From Nocardia vermiculata NBRC 100427 (lineage in GTDB: Bacteria > Actinomycetota > Actinomycetes > Mycobacteriales > Mycobacteriaceae), in assembly GCF_001613265.1 (NCBI RefSeq), contig NZ_BDCA01000005.1, positions 186,001 to 250,000 on the forward strand: 64,000 nt of DNA, in the 5' to 3' direction. Below the pieces are notes generated by a model. The model searched no databases. It had not been told where the DNA came from and saw only the letters and a program-made list of their open reading frames with translations. Each line of letters begins with the position of its first letter. Position 1 is the stretch's first letter. This document shows, in pieces, positions 34,292 through 43,554 of this stretch. Made by a program: the position numbers and the translations under genes.

Positions 34292-36382
34292 CTATCCGAC
34301 AGCGGCCGAGGCCTTGTCTGCCGGTGCCTGCGTCTCCTGCAGCCGCGTCGGCCACCAGATCCGTGGCCCGGCCAGGGCGAAGATCGCCGGGATGACGATG
34401 GTGCGCACGATGAAGGTGTCGAGCAGAATGCCGATGCCCACGATCACGCCGAGCTGAGTGAGGGTGATCAACGGCAGCACGCCGAGCACCGCGAACACAG
34501 CCGCCAGCACGATGCCCGCACTGGTGATGACCGCACCTGTCGCCGACACCGCACGCACGATGCCGTCGATCGTGCCGTGCTGCGGTGTCTCCTCCCGGGT
34601 GCGGGCGAGCAGGAAGATCGTGTAGTCCACGCCGAGGGCGACCAGGAACAGGAACGCGAACAGCGGCACCGTGGTGTCCAGTGCCGGGAAACCCAGCACG
34701 TGGATGGTCAGCCAGCCACCGGCACCGATCGCGGCGACCGCGCTGAGAGCGGTGGCCAGGACCGGTATCAGGGCCGCGGCCGGTGCGCGCAGCAACATCA
34801 GCAGCACCAGCGTGACAACGACCAGGATGAGCGGGATCACGACCTTCTGGTCGCGGTCGGCGGCGTCGCGGACATCGAGTTCCTGCGCATCCGAACCACC
34901 GACCAGAGCATGCGCGTCGAGTCCGCTCAGCTCCTGCCGCATCGCGGTCACGGTGTCGAACGCCTGGGATGAGGAGGGCGCCGCATCGAGTGTCACCGCC
35001 CAGCGTGCGAGATCGTCCGTGGTCCCGGTGGGGATCACCGAGTCGACGCCCGGGGTGGCGGACAGGGTCGATTGCACGCGGTCGGCGGCGGCGCGGTCGG
35101 CGACGACCGTCGCCGGAGTCGAGGCGCCGGACGGGAAATGCTGCGCGAGGGTGTCGTAACCGAGCTCCGATTCGGAGGTGACCCGGAACTGCTCGGTCTG
35201 GGTGAGGCCGCTGTGCACGCCCGTCAGCCCGCACGCCAGCACCGCCAGTAGTGCGACCGACCCGATCGCGGCGACCAGCCGGTGGGCCGTGACCCGCACC
35301 GCGACGCGATGCCAGACTCCTTCGGGAGCGGCAGCCTCGGCATCGGCCCGGGGGACGAACGGCCAGAACAGTCCGCGACCGAATACTGCCAGTGCGGGCG
35401 GCAGCACCAGCAGTACCGAGACCAGGGCGATGACCAGGCCGACCGCACCGAATGCGCCGAGGCTGCGGGTGGACGGCAGTGCCGCCAGCAGCAGCACCAG
35501 CAGGGCGAGGACGACGGTGGCGTTACTGGCGGCGATGGCCGGTGCGGCCCGCCGTACCGCGCGGCGCAGGGCCAGCCGGTGATCGGGTTCGCGGCGCAGT
35601 TCGTCGCGGTAGCGCGAGATCATCAGCAGTGCGTAGTTGGTGCCTGCGCCGAACACCAAGACACTGGTAATGCCGGAGGTGGAGCCGTCGAAGCTCAGCC
35701 CCGTCAGCGCGGCGAGGCTCGAACCGGCCACACTGGCGACCCGGTCGGCCACGCCGATCACCAGCAGCGGAACCAGCCACAGCACCGGGGAGCGGTAGGT
35801 GGCGATCAGCAGCACGGCCACGACGGCGGCGGTGACACCCAGCAGGGTGATGCTGGCACCGGAGAAGGCGTCGGCGATATCGGCGCCGAAGGCGGGGCCG
35901 CCGGTGACGCGGGCGGTGAGCGCCGGAGGTAGTCCGTCGCGGGCCGCGGAGCGTAACTCCGAGATCTGGTCCTTCAGATCGAAGCCGGAGAGGCTCGAGT
36001 CCACCGGAACCTGCCCGATCACCGCCTTGCCGTCCTGTGCGGTGACCGGAGGAGCCGATTGCTGCTGAGCGGCAGCAGGTTCGGTGGCTTGCATCCGTTC
36101 GAGTGCCGCGGTGGCGGCGGCGCGGTCGCCGGCATCGAGCTCCTGGTCGTCGGACCGGGTCACCACCAGGATCGCCGGTGCCGCACCGGCATCGGGGAAT
36201 TCGCGCAGCGCCTGCTTCACCTGGGCGGATTCGGAGTCGCCGGGCAGCGAATCGGGCCCGGCCTCCGAGCCGCCGGATCCCGCCATCCCGAGCACACCCA
36301 TCACGACGACGACCAGGGCCAGCGCGAAAATCCATGCTCGCCGCGCGGTGACGGCGCGGGCGTAGCGGTCCCACAGATCCAT
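34292..36382 (-). CDS. MMPL/RND-family membrane transporter
   Basis: 696-residue transporter with about 12 TM segments and two periplasmic loops (near residues 40-180 and 380-510). It has the layout of MmpL-type exporters of lipids or drugs. Typical phrases are FGAGTNYALLMISRYRDE in the first half and FLVALGVDYTIFLLARTREE in the second. Substrate is unknown. The start ATG at 36382 is preferred; a GTG three codons earlier is possible. Confidence 0.88.
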   Translation of the reverse strand: MDLWDRYARAVTARRAWIFALALVVVVMGVLGMAGSGGSEAGPDSLPGDSESAQVKQALREFPDAGAAPAILVVTRSDDQELDAGDRAAATAALERMQATEPAAAQQQSAPPVTAQDGKAVIGQVPVDSSLSGFDLKDQISELRSAARDGLPPALTARVTGGPAFGADIADAFSGASITLLGVTAAVVAVLLIATYRSPVLWLVPLLVIGVADRVASVAGSSLAALTGLSFDGSTSGITSVLVFGAGTNYALLMISRYRDELRREPDHRLALRRAVRRAAPAIAASNATVVLALLVLLLAALPSTRSLGAFGAVGLVIALVSVLLVLPPALAVFGRGLFWPFVPRADAEAAAPEGVWHRVAVRVTAHRLVAAIGSVALLAVLACGLTGVHSGLTQTEQFRVTSESELGYDTLAQHFPSGASTPATVVADRAAADRVQSTLSATPGVDSVIPTGTTDDLARWAVTLDAAPSSSQAFDTVTAMRQELSGLDAHALVGGSDAQELDVRDAADRDQKVVIPLILVVVTLVLLMLLRAPAAALIPVLATALSAVAAIGAGGWLTIHVLGFPALDTTVPLFAFLFLVALGVDYTIFLLARTREETPQHGTIDGIVRAVSATGAVITSAGIVLAAVFAVLGVLPLITLTQLGVIVGIGILLDTFIVRTIVIPAIFALAGPRIWWPTRLQETQAPADKASAAVG

Positions 36383-36430
36383 GGGCCCCACTATTTCAGT
36401 ACGCCGGTGCCACAGTCGGTCCGACCGTAA

Positions 36431-37093
36431 TCAACGCGTCTCACCTTCGGAAGCGGTGTCGTCCGAACGGTCCTCGGCTTCGTCGCCGTTCGTGTCGGTC
36501 CGGCCGAAGAGGCGGCGGACCACGCGATCGACGACGAAGCCGAGCACCACGGCGCAGGCGATTCCGATGACCGCGGCCAGCAGCGGCCGGTTCTCGAGCC
36601 AATGCCCGAACAGGCTGGCGACCGCGACCGAATAGATCGCCCAGCTGATACCGCCGATCATCGACAGCGGGAAGAATTTCCGCCACGGATACGCGGTCGC
36701 GCCCGCGGTCACGTTCACCGCGATCCGGCCGACCGGGATGTAGCGCGCGGTGATGATGAGCAACGCCGCCCGTTCGTCGAGCATGCGGCGGGCCCAGTCG
36801 AACGCATGCGCGATCTTCGGTGTGCGCATCCAGCCGAATCGCTCCGTCCCGATGGTGTGGCCGATTCCGTAGGCGATGTTGTCGCCGATGATCGCCCCCA
36901 GCGCTGCGGTCGGGATCAGCCACCACCACGCGGGTGAACCGGTCGAGCTGCCGATGGCCGCCAGGGCCGCGATGACCGATTCGCTGGGGACCGGCGGAAA
37001 GAACGCGTCGATGACGCAGACCGCGAAGAGTGCGGGGTATACCCAGGGGGAGTCCGCTGCACCGGTCACGAACTCCTGTAGCTCGTTCAGCAC
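36431..37093 (-). CDS. DedA-family membrane protein
   Basis: 220-residue membrane protein of the DedA/SNARE-associated family. Seen are the family phrases FPPVPSESVIAALAA, GDNIAYGIGHTIG and ARYIPVGRIAVNVTAG, with four to five hydrophobic segments. DedA proteins move lipids or ions and affect membrane homeostasis. The start is GTG 37093. It is upstream of the MMPL gene on the same strand, 48 bases away. Confidence 0.88.
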   Translation of the reverse strand: MLNELQEFVTGAADSPWVYPALFAVCVIDAFFPPVPSESVIAALAAIGSSTGSPAWWWLIPTAALGAIIGDNIAYGIGHTIGTERFGWMRTPKIAHAFDWARRMLDERAALLIITARYIPVGRIAVNVTAGATAYPWRKFFPLSMIGGISWAIYSVAVASLFGHWLENRPLLAAVIGIACAVVLGFVVDRVVRRLFGRTDTNGDEAEDRSDDTASEGETR

Positions 37094-37364
37094 GCCGACG
37101 AACCTTTCGTTGTTCTCGGCCGGAGAACGAGCCCGTCATCGAGCGACGGCCCGGAGATCCGGCACTCGCACGTACCCGGACACGCTGTGGCCAACGATAC
37201 CCGGCGCGGAGTCCGCCCCCGCCGGGTGAGCGCTCGCTGCGGCCCAGGTCGCGTTCGGTGGTGTCCGGTGGGTGGGCCTGGTGCTGGCCGCCGCCGATCC
37301 GGGTGTGCCAGTAATGGACCACTTGCGTGCGCGCCGATTACGGCACCGACGAATGGGAGAAGTG

Positions 37365-38465
37365 ATGAAGCCCCACCGGCTCGACGAGTACCCGGTCCAT
37401 CAGGCGCCGCTGTCGATGGCGCGAACCGCGACGACCGACCGGAACTTCTACGACCGCAACTATTTCAACGCCCACAATCGGGACGGCGGGACGTTCCTGG
37501 TCTCCGGTTTCGGCGTCTATCCGAATCTCGGCGTGGTGGACGCGTTCGCGACCGTCCGCAAGGGCGACAAACAGCTGGCGGTCCGTTTCTCCGATGCCTA
37601 CGACCAGCGCGGTACCGAATCACAGGTCGGGGGCTACCGCATCGAGGTCATCGAGCCACTGGAGCAGGTCCGGGTGATCTGCGAGCACGACCAGCTGTCG
37701 TTCGACCTCACCTGGGACGGCAGCTTCGACGCGGTGCTCGAGGAACTGCACATCAATATGGACGGCCCGCGCCCGATTCTGGAGGCGTCCCGCTTCGCGC
37801 AGGTCGGGACCTGGTCGGGCACCCTGTCGGTGTACGGCGAGGACATCACCGTCGACCCCGAGGTGTGGCTGGGCAGCCGCGACCGCTCGTGGGGCATCCG
37901 GCCCAGCGGTGATCCCGATCCGGCCGGCCGCCGCGCCGAGGAGCCGCGCGAAGGGCATTGGTGGACCTATGTGCCGCTGCGTTTCGACGATTTCATGCTG
38001 GTGATCATCGCCCAGGAGAATCCGGACGGGTTCCGCACGCTCAACCACGCCACCCGGGTCTTCGCCGACGGTCGGGTCGAGCAGTTGGGCTGGCCGCGCT
38101 TCGAGACCAGCTACGCCGCCGGCACCCGTACCCCCACGAGTGCGCGCATCCACCTGACCACCCCGAAGGGTGAGGCCCTGGTGGTCGATGTCGAGCCGCA
38201 GACCTACGTGAACCTGCAACGCGGCTGCGGCTACGTCGGCGATCCGGAATGGGCGCACGGCGTATGGAAGGGCCGCGACTGGTCGCTGGCCACCGAATAC
38301 GATCTGACCGCGCCCGAGCTGGTGGGGCTGCTGCCCTACAGCACCATCGACCATGTCGCGAAGGCCACCTGCAACGGACAGGAAGGCTGGGGACTGTACG
38401 AGCATGCGGTGATGGGCCGCCACGACCCGTCGGGCTTCACCGGCTGGGTCGACATGGCGCCGTAG
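37365..38465 (+). CDS. Conserved protein of unknown function (AttH/CrtC-like beta fold)
   Basis: 366-residue soluble protein, no signal peptide. It begins with DEYPVHQAPLSMARTATTDRN, split by low conservation, and is rich in beta strands with WTYVPLRFDDFMLVII and SWGIRPSGDP. The pattern is that of a two-domain lipocalin-like fold seen in AttH/CrtC-type hydratases and in uncharacterised proteins of steroid or lipid gene clusters. GGGAGA sits before the ATG at 37365. It is followed by an SDR gene on the same strand. No function is assigned. Confidence 0.6.
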   Translation: MKPHRLDEYPVHQAPLSMARTATTDRNFYDRNYFNAHNRDGGTFLVSGFGVYPNLGVVDAFATVRKGDKQLAVRFSDAYDQRGTESQVGGYRIEVIEPLEQVRVICEHDQLSFDLTWDGSFDAVLEELHINMDGPRPILEASRFAQVGTWSGTLSVYGEDITVDPEVWLGSRDRSWGIRPSGDPDPAGRRAEEPREGHWWTYVPLRFDDFMLVIIAQENPDGFRTLNHATRVFADGRVEQLGWPRFETSYAAGTRTPTSARIHLTTPKGEALVVDVEPQTYVNLQRGCGYVGDPEWAHGVWKGRDWSLATEYDLTAPELVGLLPYSTIDHVAKATCNGQEGWGLYEHAVMGRHDPSGFTGWVDMAP

Positions 38466-38543
38466 GGCGCCGCCGGCGCGGCGGTATCGTCGCGCGAGCG
38501 GGCGGGGCATTCGAGCCCGCGGAAGAATCGAAAGGACACCACG

Positions 38544-39386
38544 TTGCAGGTTTCGGGAAAAGTCTTCGTCGTCACGGGAGCCGGTAACGGCATCGGGCGC
38601 TGTGTCACGCTGGAGTTGGTGCGCCGCGGCGCGACCGTCGCCGGCGCCGACCTGGACCCGCAGGCGCTCGCCGGTACGGCCGAACTGGTCTCGGATCGGT
38701 CGCGGTTCACCACCCACGTGCTCGACATCTCCGATCGCGACGCGGTGGCGGCCTTCCCCGGCAGCGTGCTCGCGGCCCACGACCATGTGGACGGGTTGTT
38801 CAATATCGCCGGTATCGCACAGCAGTTCCAGACCACGATCGACGTGAGCGACGAACGCATCGACACCATCATGCGGGTGAACTTCTTCGGTGCGGTCTGG
38901 ATGTCGCGGGCGTTCCTGCCGCATCTGCTGAAGCGGCCCGAGGGGGTCATCATGAACACCTCCAGCCTGTCCGCAATCGTCGGCGTGCCGGGGTCTGCGA
39001 CCTACGGCGCGTCCAAGGCCGCGCTCGCACTGTTCGGTTACGGCATGGCACAGGATCTGCGTGCCGATACCAACGTCACCGTCACCACGGTGCTGCCCGG
39101 TGCGGTGTGGACGGATCTGGTGCGCAAGAGCGCGGGAATGCTCGGTGCCCCGGAGAAGGCGGCCGAGATGTTCTCCGCCAAACCCGAGGCGGTGGCCCGG
39201 CGCATGGTCGATACCACCATGAAGGGCAAGCAGCGGGTGGTGATCGGCCGGGACGGTCATTTCTACGATGTGGTGCGTCGCTTCAGCACCGCGGTGGCCG
39301 ACAAGGCGTCGTATCTGCAGGTGGGGAAGATGTTCTATGCCAAGCAGAAGAAGGACAAGGCTGCGGCGGCGCAGACGGCTGCCTGA
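38544..39386 (+). CDS. SDR-family oxidoreductase
   Basis: 280-residue short-chain dehydrogenase. TGAGNGIG is the cofactor loop, FNIAGIAQQ replaces the usual NNAG, and the catalytic Ser and Tyr-Lys are in NTSSLSA and TYGASKAA. It has a longer C-terminus with a basic tail (KQKKDKAAAAQ). The start is TTG 38544 with AAAGGA upstream. It lies 78 bases behind the unknown protein gene and converges on modC with an 11-base gap. Confidence 0.88.
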   Translation: MQVSGKVFVVTGAGNGIGRCVTLELVRRGATVAGADLDPQALAGTAELVSDRSRFTTHVLDISDRDAVAAFPGSVLAAHDHVDGLFNIAGIAQQFQTTIDVSDERIDTIMRVNFFGAVWMSRAFLPHLLKRPEGVIMNTSSLSAIVGVPGSATYGASKAALALFGYGMAQDLRADTNVTVTTVLPGAVWTDLVRKSAGMLGAPEKAAEMFSAKPEAVARRMVDTTMKGKQRVVIGRDGHFYDVVRRFSTAVADKASYLQVGKMFYAKQKKDKAAAAQTAA

Positions 39387-39397
39387 CTCGAGCCGGG

Positions 39398-40447
39398 TTA
39401 CGCCGGATAGACGCTGATCTCGGTGGCCTTGACCGCGGCCCACAGTGGCATTCCCGGCTGCAGGCGTAGCTCGGCGACCGCGGCGGGGGTGATATCCGCG
39501 AGGACCGGCGGGGTCCCTTCGAGGCGGACCCGGGTGCGGTCGGAGTGTTGTTCCAGGCCCGCGACGGTGACCGGCCAAGTGTTGCGCGGGCTGCCCTCCG
39601 GTCGCCGGGGGAAGACGCCGACGGCGGTGGGGGCGAAGGCGAGAAAGACCTCGCCCGCGGCGGGCTCGGACACCGTCAGCTCGCCCCCGCTGTCGACCGT
39701 TACCGTCGTTCCCGTACCGCACCCACGAAAGAGATTGAGCCCCACCAGATTCGCGACATACTCCGAGCGCGGGCGGCGCGCGACCTCGCTCGGTGCGCCC
39801 TGCTGCACCACCGTGCCCTGCTCGAGGATGACGAGCCGGTCCGCCAGGACCATCGCATCGAGCGGATCGTGGGTGACCAGCACGGTGTGGCCGTGATAAT
39901 CGTCGAGGTGATGGGCGAGATCGGCGCGTACCTGCAGACGGGTTCCGGCATCGAGGGCGGCGAGCGGCTCGTCCAGTAGCAGTACCTGCGGATCGGTGGC
40001 GAGTGCGCGCGCCAGCGCCACGCGCTGTGCCTGCCCACCGGACATGGTGCGCGGCGTGGCGCGGGCGTAGTCGACGAGCCCGACCCGGTCCAGCCAGTGT
40101 GTGGCGCGATCGCGGGCCGGGCCGCGGCGCATTCCCCGTGCTCGCAACCCGAACGCCACATTCTCCAACGCCGAAAGATGCTGGAACAGTAGGTAATCCT
40201 GGAACACCACACCCACGCGGCGGTCCTCGGCGGCAACGAAGGTACCCGGCGGCTCGTCCCAGACCTGGTCGCCGACCGCCAGGTGCCCGCTGTCGAGCGG
40301 AACCAGGCCCGCCAGCGCCCGCAATGCGGTGGTCTTCCCCGCGCCGTTGGGGCCGAGCAGCGCCACCACCTCGCCGGGTGCCGCCTCGATGTCGATGTCG
40401 AGGCGGAAATGTGCGCGCCGCACCCCCAGCCGTGCCCGCAGTGTCAT
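39398..40447 (-). CDS. modC: Molybdate ABC transporter ATP-binding protein
   Basis: 349-residue ATPase with a C-terminal TOBE (molybdate-binding) domain (about residues 265-349). Walker A is GPNGAGKTT, the signature is MSGGQAQR and Walker B LLLDEPLAALD. It energises molybdate import with ModB and ModA, encoded just upstream on the same strand. GGGGGTG before the ATG at 40447 supports this start; an upstream in-frame codon at 40468 overlaps modB. Confidence 0.92.
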   Translation of the reverse strand: MTLRARLGVRRAHFRLDIDIEAAPGEVVALLGPNGAGKTTALRALAGLVPLDSGHLAVGDQVWDEPPGTFVAAEDRRVGVVFQDYLLFQHLSALENVAFGLRARGMRRGPARDRATHWLDRVGLVDYARATPRTMSGGQAQRVALARALATDPQVLLLDEPLAALDAGTRLQVRADLAHHLDDYHGHTVLVTHDPLDAMVLADRLVILEQGTVVQQGAPSEVARRPRSEYVANLVGLNLFRGCGTGTTVTVDSGGELTVSEPAAGEVFLAFAPTAVGVFPRRPEGSPRNTWPVTVAGLEQHSDRTRVRLEGTPPVLADITPAAVAELRLQPGMPLWAAVKATEISVYPA

Positions 40448-40457
40448 AGCACCCCCG

Positions 40458-41267
40458 TCATACCGCACCTCGGATCCAGCGCTCCCGCAACGACACCAGC
40501 ACCACGACCGACACGATCAGCAGCACCAGGCTGAGTACGATCGCGGCATCGGGGTCGGTCTCGAGGGCCAGATACACCGCCAGTGGCATGGTGGTGGTGC
40601 GGCCGGGAAAGTTACCGGCGAAGGTGATCGTGGCACCGAATTCGCCCAGCGCCCGCGCCCAGCACAGCACCGCGCCGGCGATCACGCCCGGCAGGATCGA
40701 GGGCAGTGTCACGCGACGGAAGGTGTACCAGGGTGTGGCGCCGAGCGTGGCCGCGGCCTCCTCGTACCGGGTGTCTGCACCGCGCAACGCACCCTCGACC
40801 GAGATGACCAGGAACGGCATGGCGACGAAGGCTTCGGCCACCACCACACCGGGAGTGGTGAACGGCAGGGAGACACCGAACCAGCCGTAGAGATACTGGC
40901 CGATCAGCCCGCGCCGCCCGAAGACCAGCAGCAGCGCGACACCCCCGACCACCGGTGGCAGCACCAGCGGCACCGTCACCAGTGCCCGGACCACGCCGCG
41001 TCCCGGAATGCGGGCGCGAGCCAGCAGCCAGGCGAGCGGGATACCCAGTACCAGGCATATTGCGGTCGCGCAGGTCGCACAGATCAGCGAAAGCCGCAGC
41101 GCGGTACCGACTTCGGCGCTGAACAGCCGTTCGCTCAGCGTCGACCACGGCGCCCGCACCAGCAACCCGATCAACGGGATCACCAGGAAAGCCAGAGCGC
41201 AGACAGCGGGGATCACGAGCACCAGGGGCCGCCGCCCCGTTGCCGCCCGCCGCCGCGCCCGGCTCAC
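40458..41267 (-). CDS. modB: Molybdate ABC transporter permease
   Basis: 269-residue permease with about five to six TM helices. The EAA loop, TRYEEAAATLGATPWYTFRR, which contacts ModC, is present. VTVPLVLPPVVGG is a ModB-type phrase. The start is GTG 41267, overlapping the modA stop (GTGA), so translation is coupled. The open frame to 41606 runs antisense-like over modA and is not used. Confidence 0.92.
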   Translation of the reverse strand: MSRARRRAATGRRPLVLVIPAVCALAFLVIPLIGLLVRAPWSTLSERLFSAEVGTALRLSLICATCATAICLVLGIPLAWLLARARIPGRGVVRALVTVPLVLPPVVGGVALLLVFGRRGLIGQYLYGWFGVSLPFTTPGVVVAEAFVAMPFLVISVEGALRGADTRYEEAAATLGATPWYTFRRVTLPSILPGVIAGAVLCWARALGEFGATITFAGNFPGRTTTMPLAVYLALETDPDAAIVLSLVLLIVSVVVLVSLRERWIRGAV

Positions 41268-42049
41268 GGAGTGTCGAATCCCGCGTCGGCGAACACCTGC
41301 TTCGCCGGGCCGGAGTGCACGAATTCGACGAACGACGCGGCCGCGGCGGCGTTGGGTGCGTGGGCCAGCGGCGCGATCGGATAGGTGTTGACCGCCTGCG
41401 CCGACTCGGGGAAGTCGATGCCCTCCACCTTGTCGCCCGCCGCCTGTACATCGGTGCGGTACACCAGTCCCGCATCCACCTCGCCGAGTTCGACCTTGGT
41501 GAGAACGGCCTTCACATCCTTTTCGCGGGTATCCGGTTGCGGGGTTGTCCCGCTCGCCGAGAACACCTTCTGCGCCGCGGCTCCGCACGGCACCTGCTCG
41601 GCGCATACAGCCAGGCGCGGGCCGCTCTTCCCGAAGTCGGCCAGTCCGGTGATCGTGCCCGGATTACCCTTCGGCACCGCGATTTCCAGGCGATTGCTCA
41701 CGAATGTCGCGGGCTCGGCGCTGATATCGCCGCTGTCGACGACCTGCTGCATATTGGCCGGTGCCGCGGAGGCGAAGACGTCGGCCGGGGCGCCGGCCAT
41801 GATCTGTTGCGCCAGTGCGGAACTACCGCCGAAGCTGGTCACCACCCGTACTCCGGGATGTGCCTGCTCGAACCGGTGTCCCAGGTCGGTGAACGTTTCG
41901 GTCAGGGAGGCGGCCGCGAATACGGTGACGGTGCCGGAAACCTGGCCCGAGCCCGCATCGGTGGAGGAGTCGTCGGCGCCGCACCCTGCCAACCCCGCGA
42001 CGGTCAGCAGGGCGGCGGCCGTGCCGGCAAGGCTTCGCATCATGTGCAT
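41264..42049 (-). CDS. modA: Molybdate ABC transporter substrate-binding lipoprotein
   Basis: 261-residue exported binding protein with a signal peptide and a lipobox (TVAGLAGCGAD). The mature part starts TVTVFAAASLTETFTDLG and has FGGSSALAQQI, DVFASAAPANM and LAVCAEQVPCG, all ModA hallmarks. It binds molybdate or tungstate outside the membrane. The start ATG at 42049 is preferred; a TTG at 42058 overlaps the regulator stop. It is in one operon with the HTH-TOBE gene, modB and modC. Confidence 0.92.
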   Translation of the reverse strand: MHMMRSLAGTAAALLTVAGLAGCGADDSSTDAGSGQVSGTVTVFAAASLTETFTDLGHRFEQAHPGVRVVTSFGGSSALAQQIMAGAPADVFASAAPANMQQVVDSGDISAEPATFVSNRLEIAVPKGNPGTITGLADFGKSGPRLAVCAEQVPCGAAAQKVFSASGTTPQPDTREKDVKAVLTKVELGEVDAGLVYRTDVQAAGDKVEGIDFPESAQAVNTYPIAPLAHAPNAAAAASFVEFVHSGPAKQVFADAGFDTP

Positions 42050-42054
42050 TCTGG

Positions 42055-42456
42055 TCAACTTTCCGGTATTTCGACCACCACATGGGTCGACTTGACCGAG
42101 GCCACGGCGACACTGCCGACCTCGAGACCGAGTTCGTCCACCGATTCCCGGCTGATCAGCGATACCAGCCGGAACGGTCCCGCCTGCATCTCCACCTGTG
42201 CCATCACGGTGTCGGTGACGACGCGGGTCACGATGCCCCGCATCCGGTTACGCGCCGACGCCGCGACAGTGACACCCGCCCCCTGAGCCTCGGCACGCTG
42301 CTTGCTCAGCAGCGTCGCCAGATCCGCGCCGCGCACCCCCTTGCGTCCACTGTCGAGCCGGACCTCCGGCAGCCGGCCCTGCTCGATCCAGCGCCGCACA
42401 GTGTCGTCGCTGACCCCCAGCAACGCCGCCGCTTCACTGATCCGCATATCTGTCAT
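42055..42456 (-). CDS. HTH-TOBE molybdate-responsive regulator
   Basis: 133-residue protein. The N-terminus is a MerR/excisionase-type HTH (MRISEAAALLGVSDDTVRRW). The C-terminus (residues 63-133) is a TOBE domain with ARNRMRGIVTRVVTDTVMAQ and the ends SVDELGLEVG. Such proteins bind molybdate and may control mod genes, as a short ModE. The ATG at 42456 is the first Met of the HTH. It heads the modABC operon and is divergent from the F420-type reductase at 42600. Confidence 0.85.
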   Translation of the reverse strand: MTDMRISEAAALLGVSDDTVRRWIEQGRLPEVRLDSGRKGVRGADLATLLSKQRAEAQGAGVTVAASARNRMRGIVTRVVTDTVMAQVEMQAGPFRLVSLISRESVDELGLEVGSVAVASVKSTHVVVEIPES

Positions 42457-42599
42457 AAGTGGGAGTATATTGCCGCAACTACGCATTCAGAAAGTGTTTT
42501 GCTCCGCTGTTGCGGAACGATGGCGCGAGTCGCACCGGCGTGCGAGCAATGGCGTGAGAAGCGGGATCCGACCAGGACATCCGGTGTTTACTGGTTCCC

Positions 42600-43082
42600 A
42601 TGACGAGATTCGCCGAAACGATCTCCGCTGCTTCCCGGTTCGCGAACCGGCGGGGAATCTACGCGGGGCGGCGGTCGACCCGGGTCCACGCGGCGCTGTA
42701 CCGCTGGTCCAAGGGCCGGCTCGGTGGGTATATGCCGGGTCGCAAGTCCGCGCGCATCCTGCTGCTCGACCACACCGGCGCGAAATCCGGCACTCCTCGC
42801 ACCTCGCCGCTGATGTACGTCGAGGCCGGTGCGGCGGTGGCGATCGCGGCGTCCAAGGCCGGGCAACCGAACCACCCGGCGTGGTACCACAATCTGCTCG
42901 CCCACCCGGACGTCACCATCCGGCTCGACGGTGAGGTCCGCGCGGTGCGCGCCAGAATCGCCACCGGCGAGGAGTATCCGCAGCTGTGGCGATCCTTCGT
43001 GGCGATGACGCCGGACTTCGAGTTCTATCGCGAGCAGGCCGGCAGTCGTGTCATCCCGATCGTCGTGCTCGAGCCGCGGTGA
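42600..43082 (+). CDS. Deazaflavin (F420)-dependent nitroreductase-family protein
   Basis: 160-residue split-barrel protein of the Ddn family, which uses F420H2 to reduce quinones or nitro compounds. Family phrases are LLLDHTGAKSGTPRTSPLMY and KAGQPNHPAWYHNLLAHPDV. The ATG at 42600 is the start. It is not obviously part of the molybdenum operons, though it lies between them. Confidence 0.85.
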   Translation: MTRFAETISAASRFANRRGIYAGRRSTRVHAALYRWSKGRLGGYMPGRKSARILLLDHTGAKSGTPRTSPLMYVEAGAAVAIAASKAGQPNHPAWYHNLLAHPDVTIRLDGEVRAVRARIATGEEYPQLWRSFVAMTPDFEFYREQAGSRVIPIVVLEPR

Positions 43083-43104
43083 CAGCCGGGCTCGATGGCC
43101 CTGT

Positions 43105-43536
43105 TCAGCAGTAGAGCTCGACGAAACGGTCCAGGGAACGCTCGATATCGCCGCGCAGTGCGAGGGCGACCGCCGATCCGATCGGCCCGAACAACGGGCG
43201 TCCGCCCAGGTCGATGTCAACGGTGACCGCGGAGCCCGGGCCCTTGGCTGCCACGCGGAGGTCCAACCCCAGTTTGGCGCCGCCCTTGCCCGCGCCGCGC
43301 AGCACCAGTCTGCGGGGCGGTTCCGCGGTGCGGACGGTCCAGCGCACGCGGTTGCGCAATCCCTTCACCGAGGCGATCCCGACCAGCTCGGTGCCGGGGG
43401 TCAGCTCCTCGGGCACTCGGCCACGCCACGCCTCGTGCATGACCAGCCACCGATCCAGCTCGGCCAGGTTCGAGGCATGTGACCATGCCAGGTCGGGAGA
43501 CAACGGTACGTCGACCGATACGTTCAACTTCGCCAC
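43105..43536 (-). CDS. SRPBCC-family (START-like) protein
   Basis: 143-residue helix-grip protein. It begins KLNVSVDVPLSPDLAWSHAS and has GIASVKGLRNRVRWTV and GAGKGGAKLGLDLR. The family binds lipids or small hydrophobic molecules, and some members assist enzyme maturation (CoxG). It sits 18 bases downstream of the xdhC-like gene on the same strand, so an accessory role is possible. Confidence 0.78.
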   Translation of the reverse strand: MAKLNVSVDVPLSPDLAWSHASNLAELDRWLVMHEAWRGRVPEELTPGTELVGIASVKGLRNRVRWTVRTAEPPRRLVLRGAGKGGAKLGLDLRVAAKGPGSAVTVDIDLGGRPLFGPIGSAVALALRGDIERSLDRFVELYC

Positions 43537-43554
43537 GCCTGGATGCTAATTCGT

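Noticed and set aside
37620..39722. 700-codon open frame on the minus strand
   Set aside because: Antisense to the unknown protein at 37365 and the SDR at 38544, with no domain of its own.
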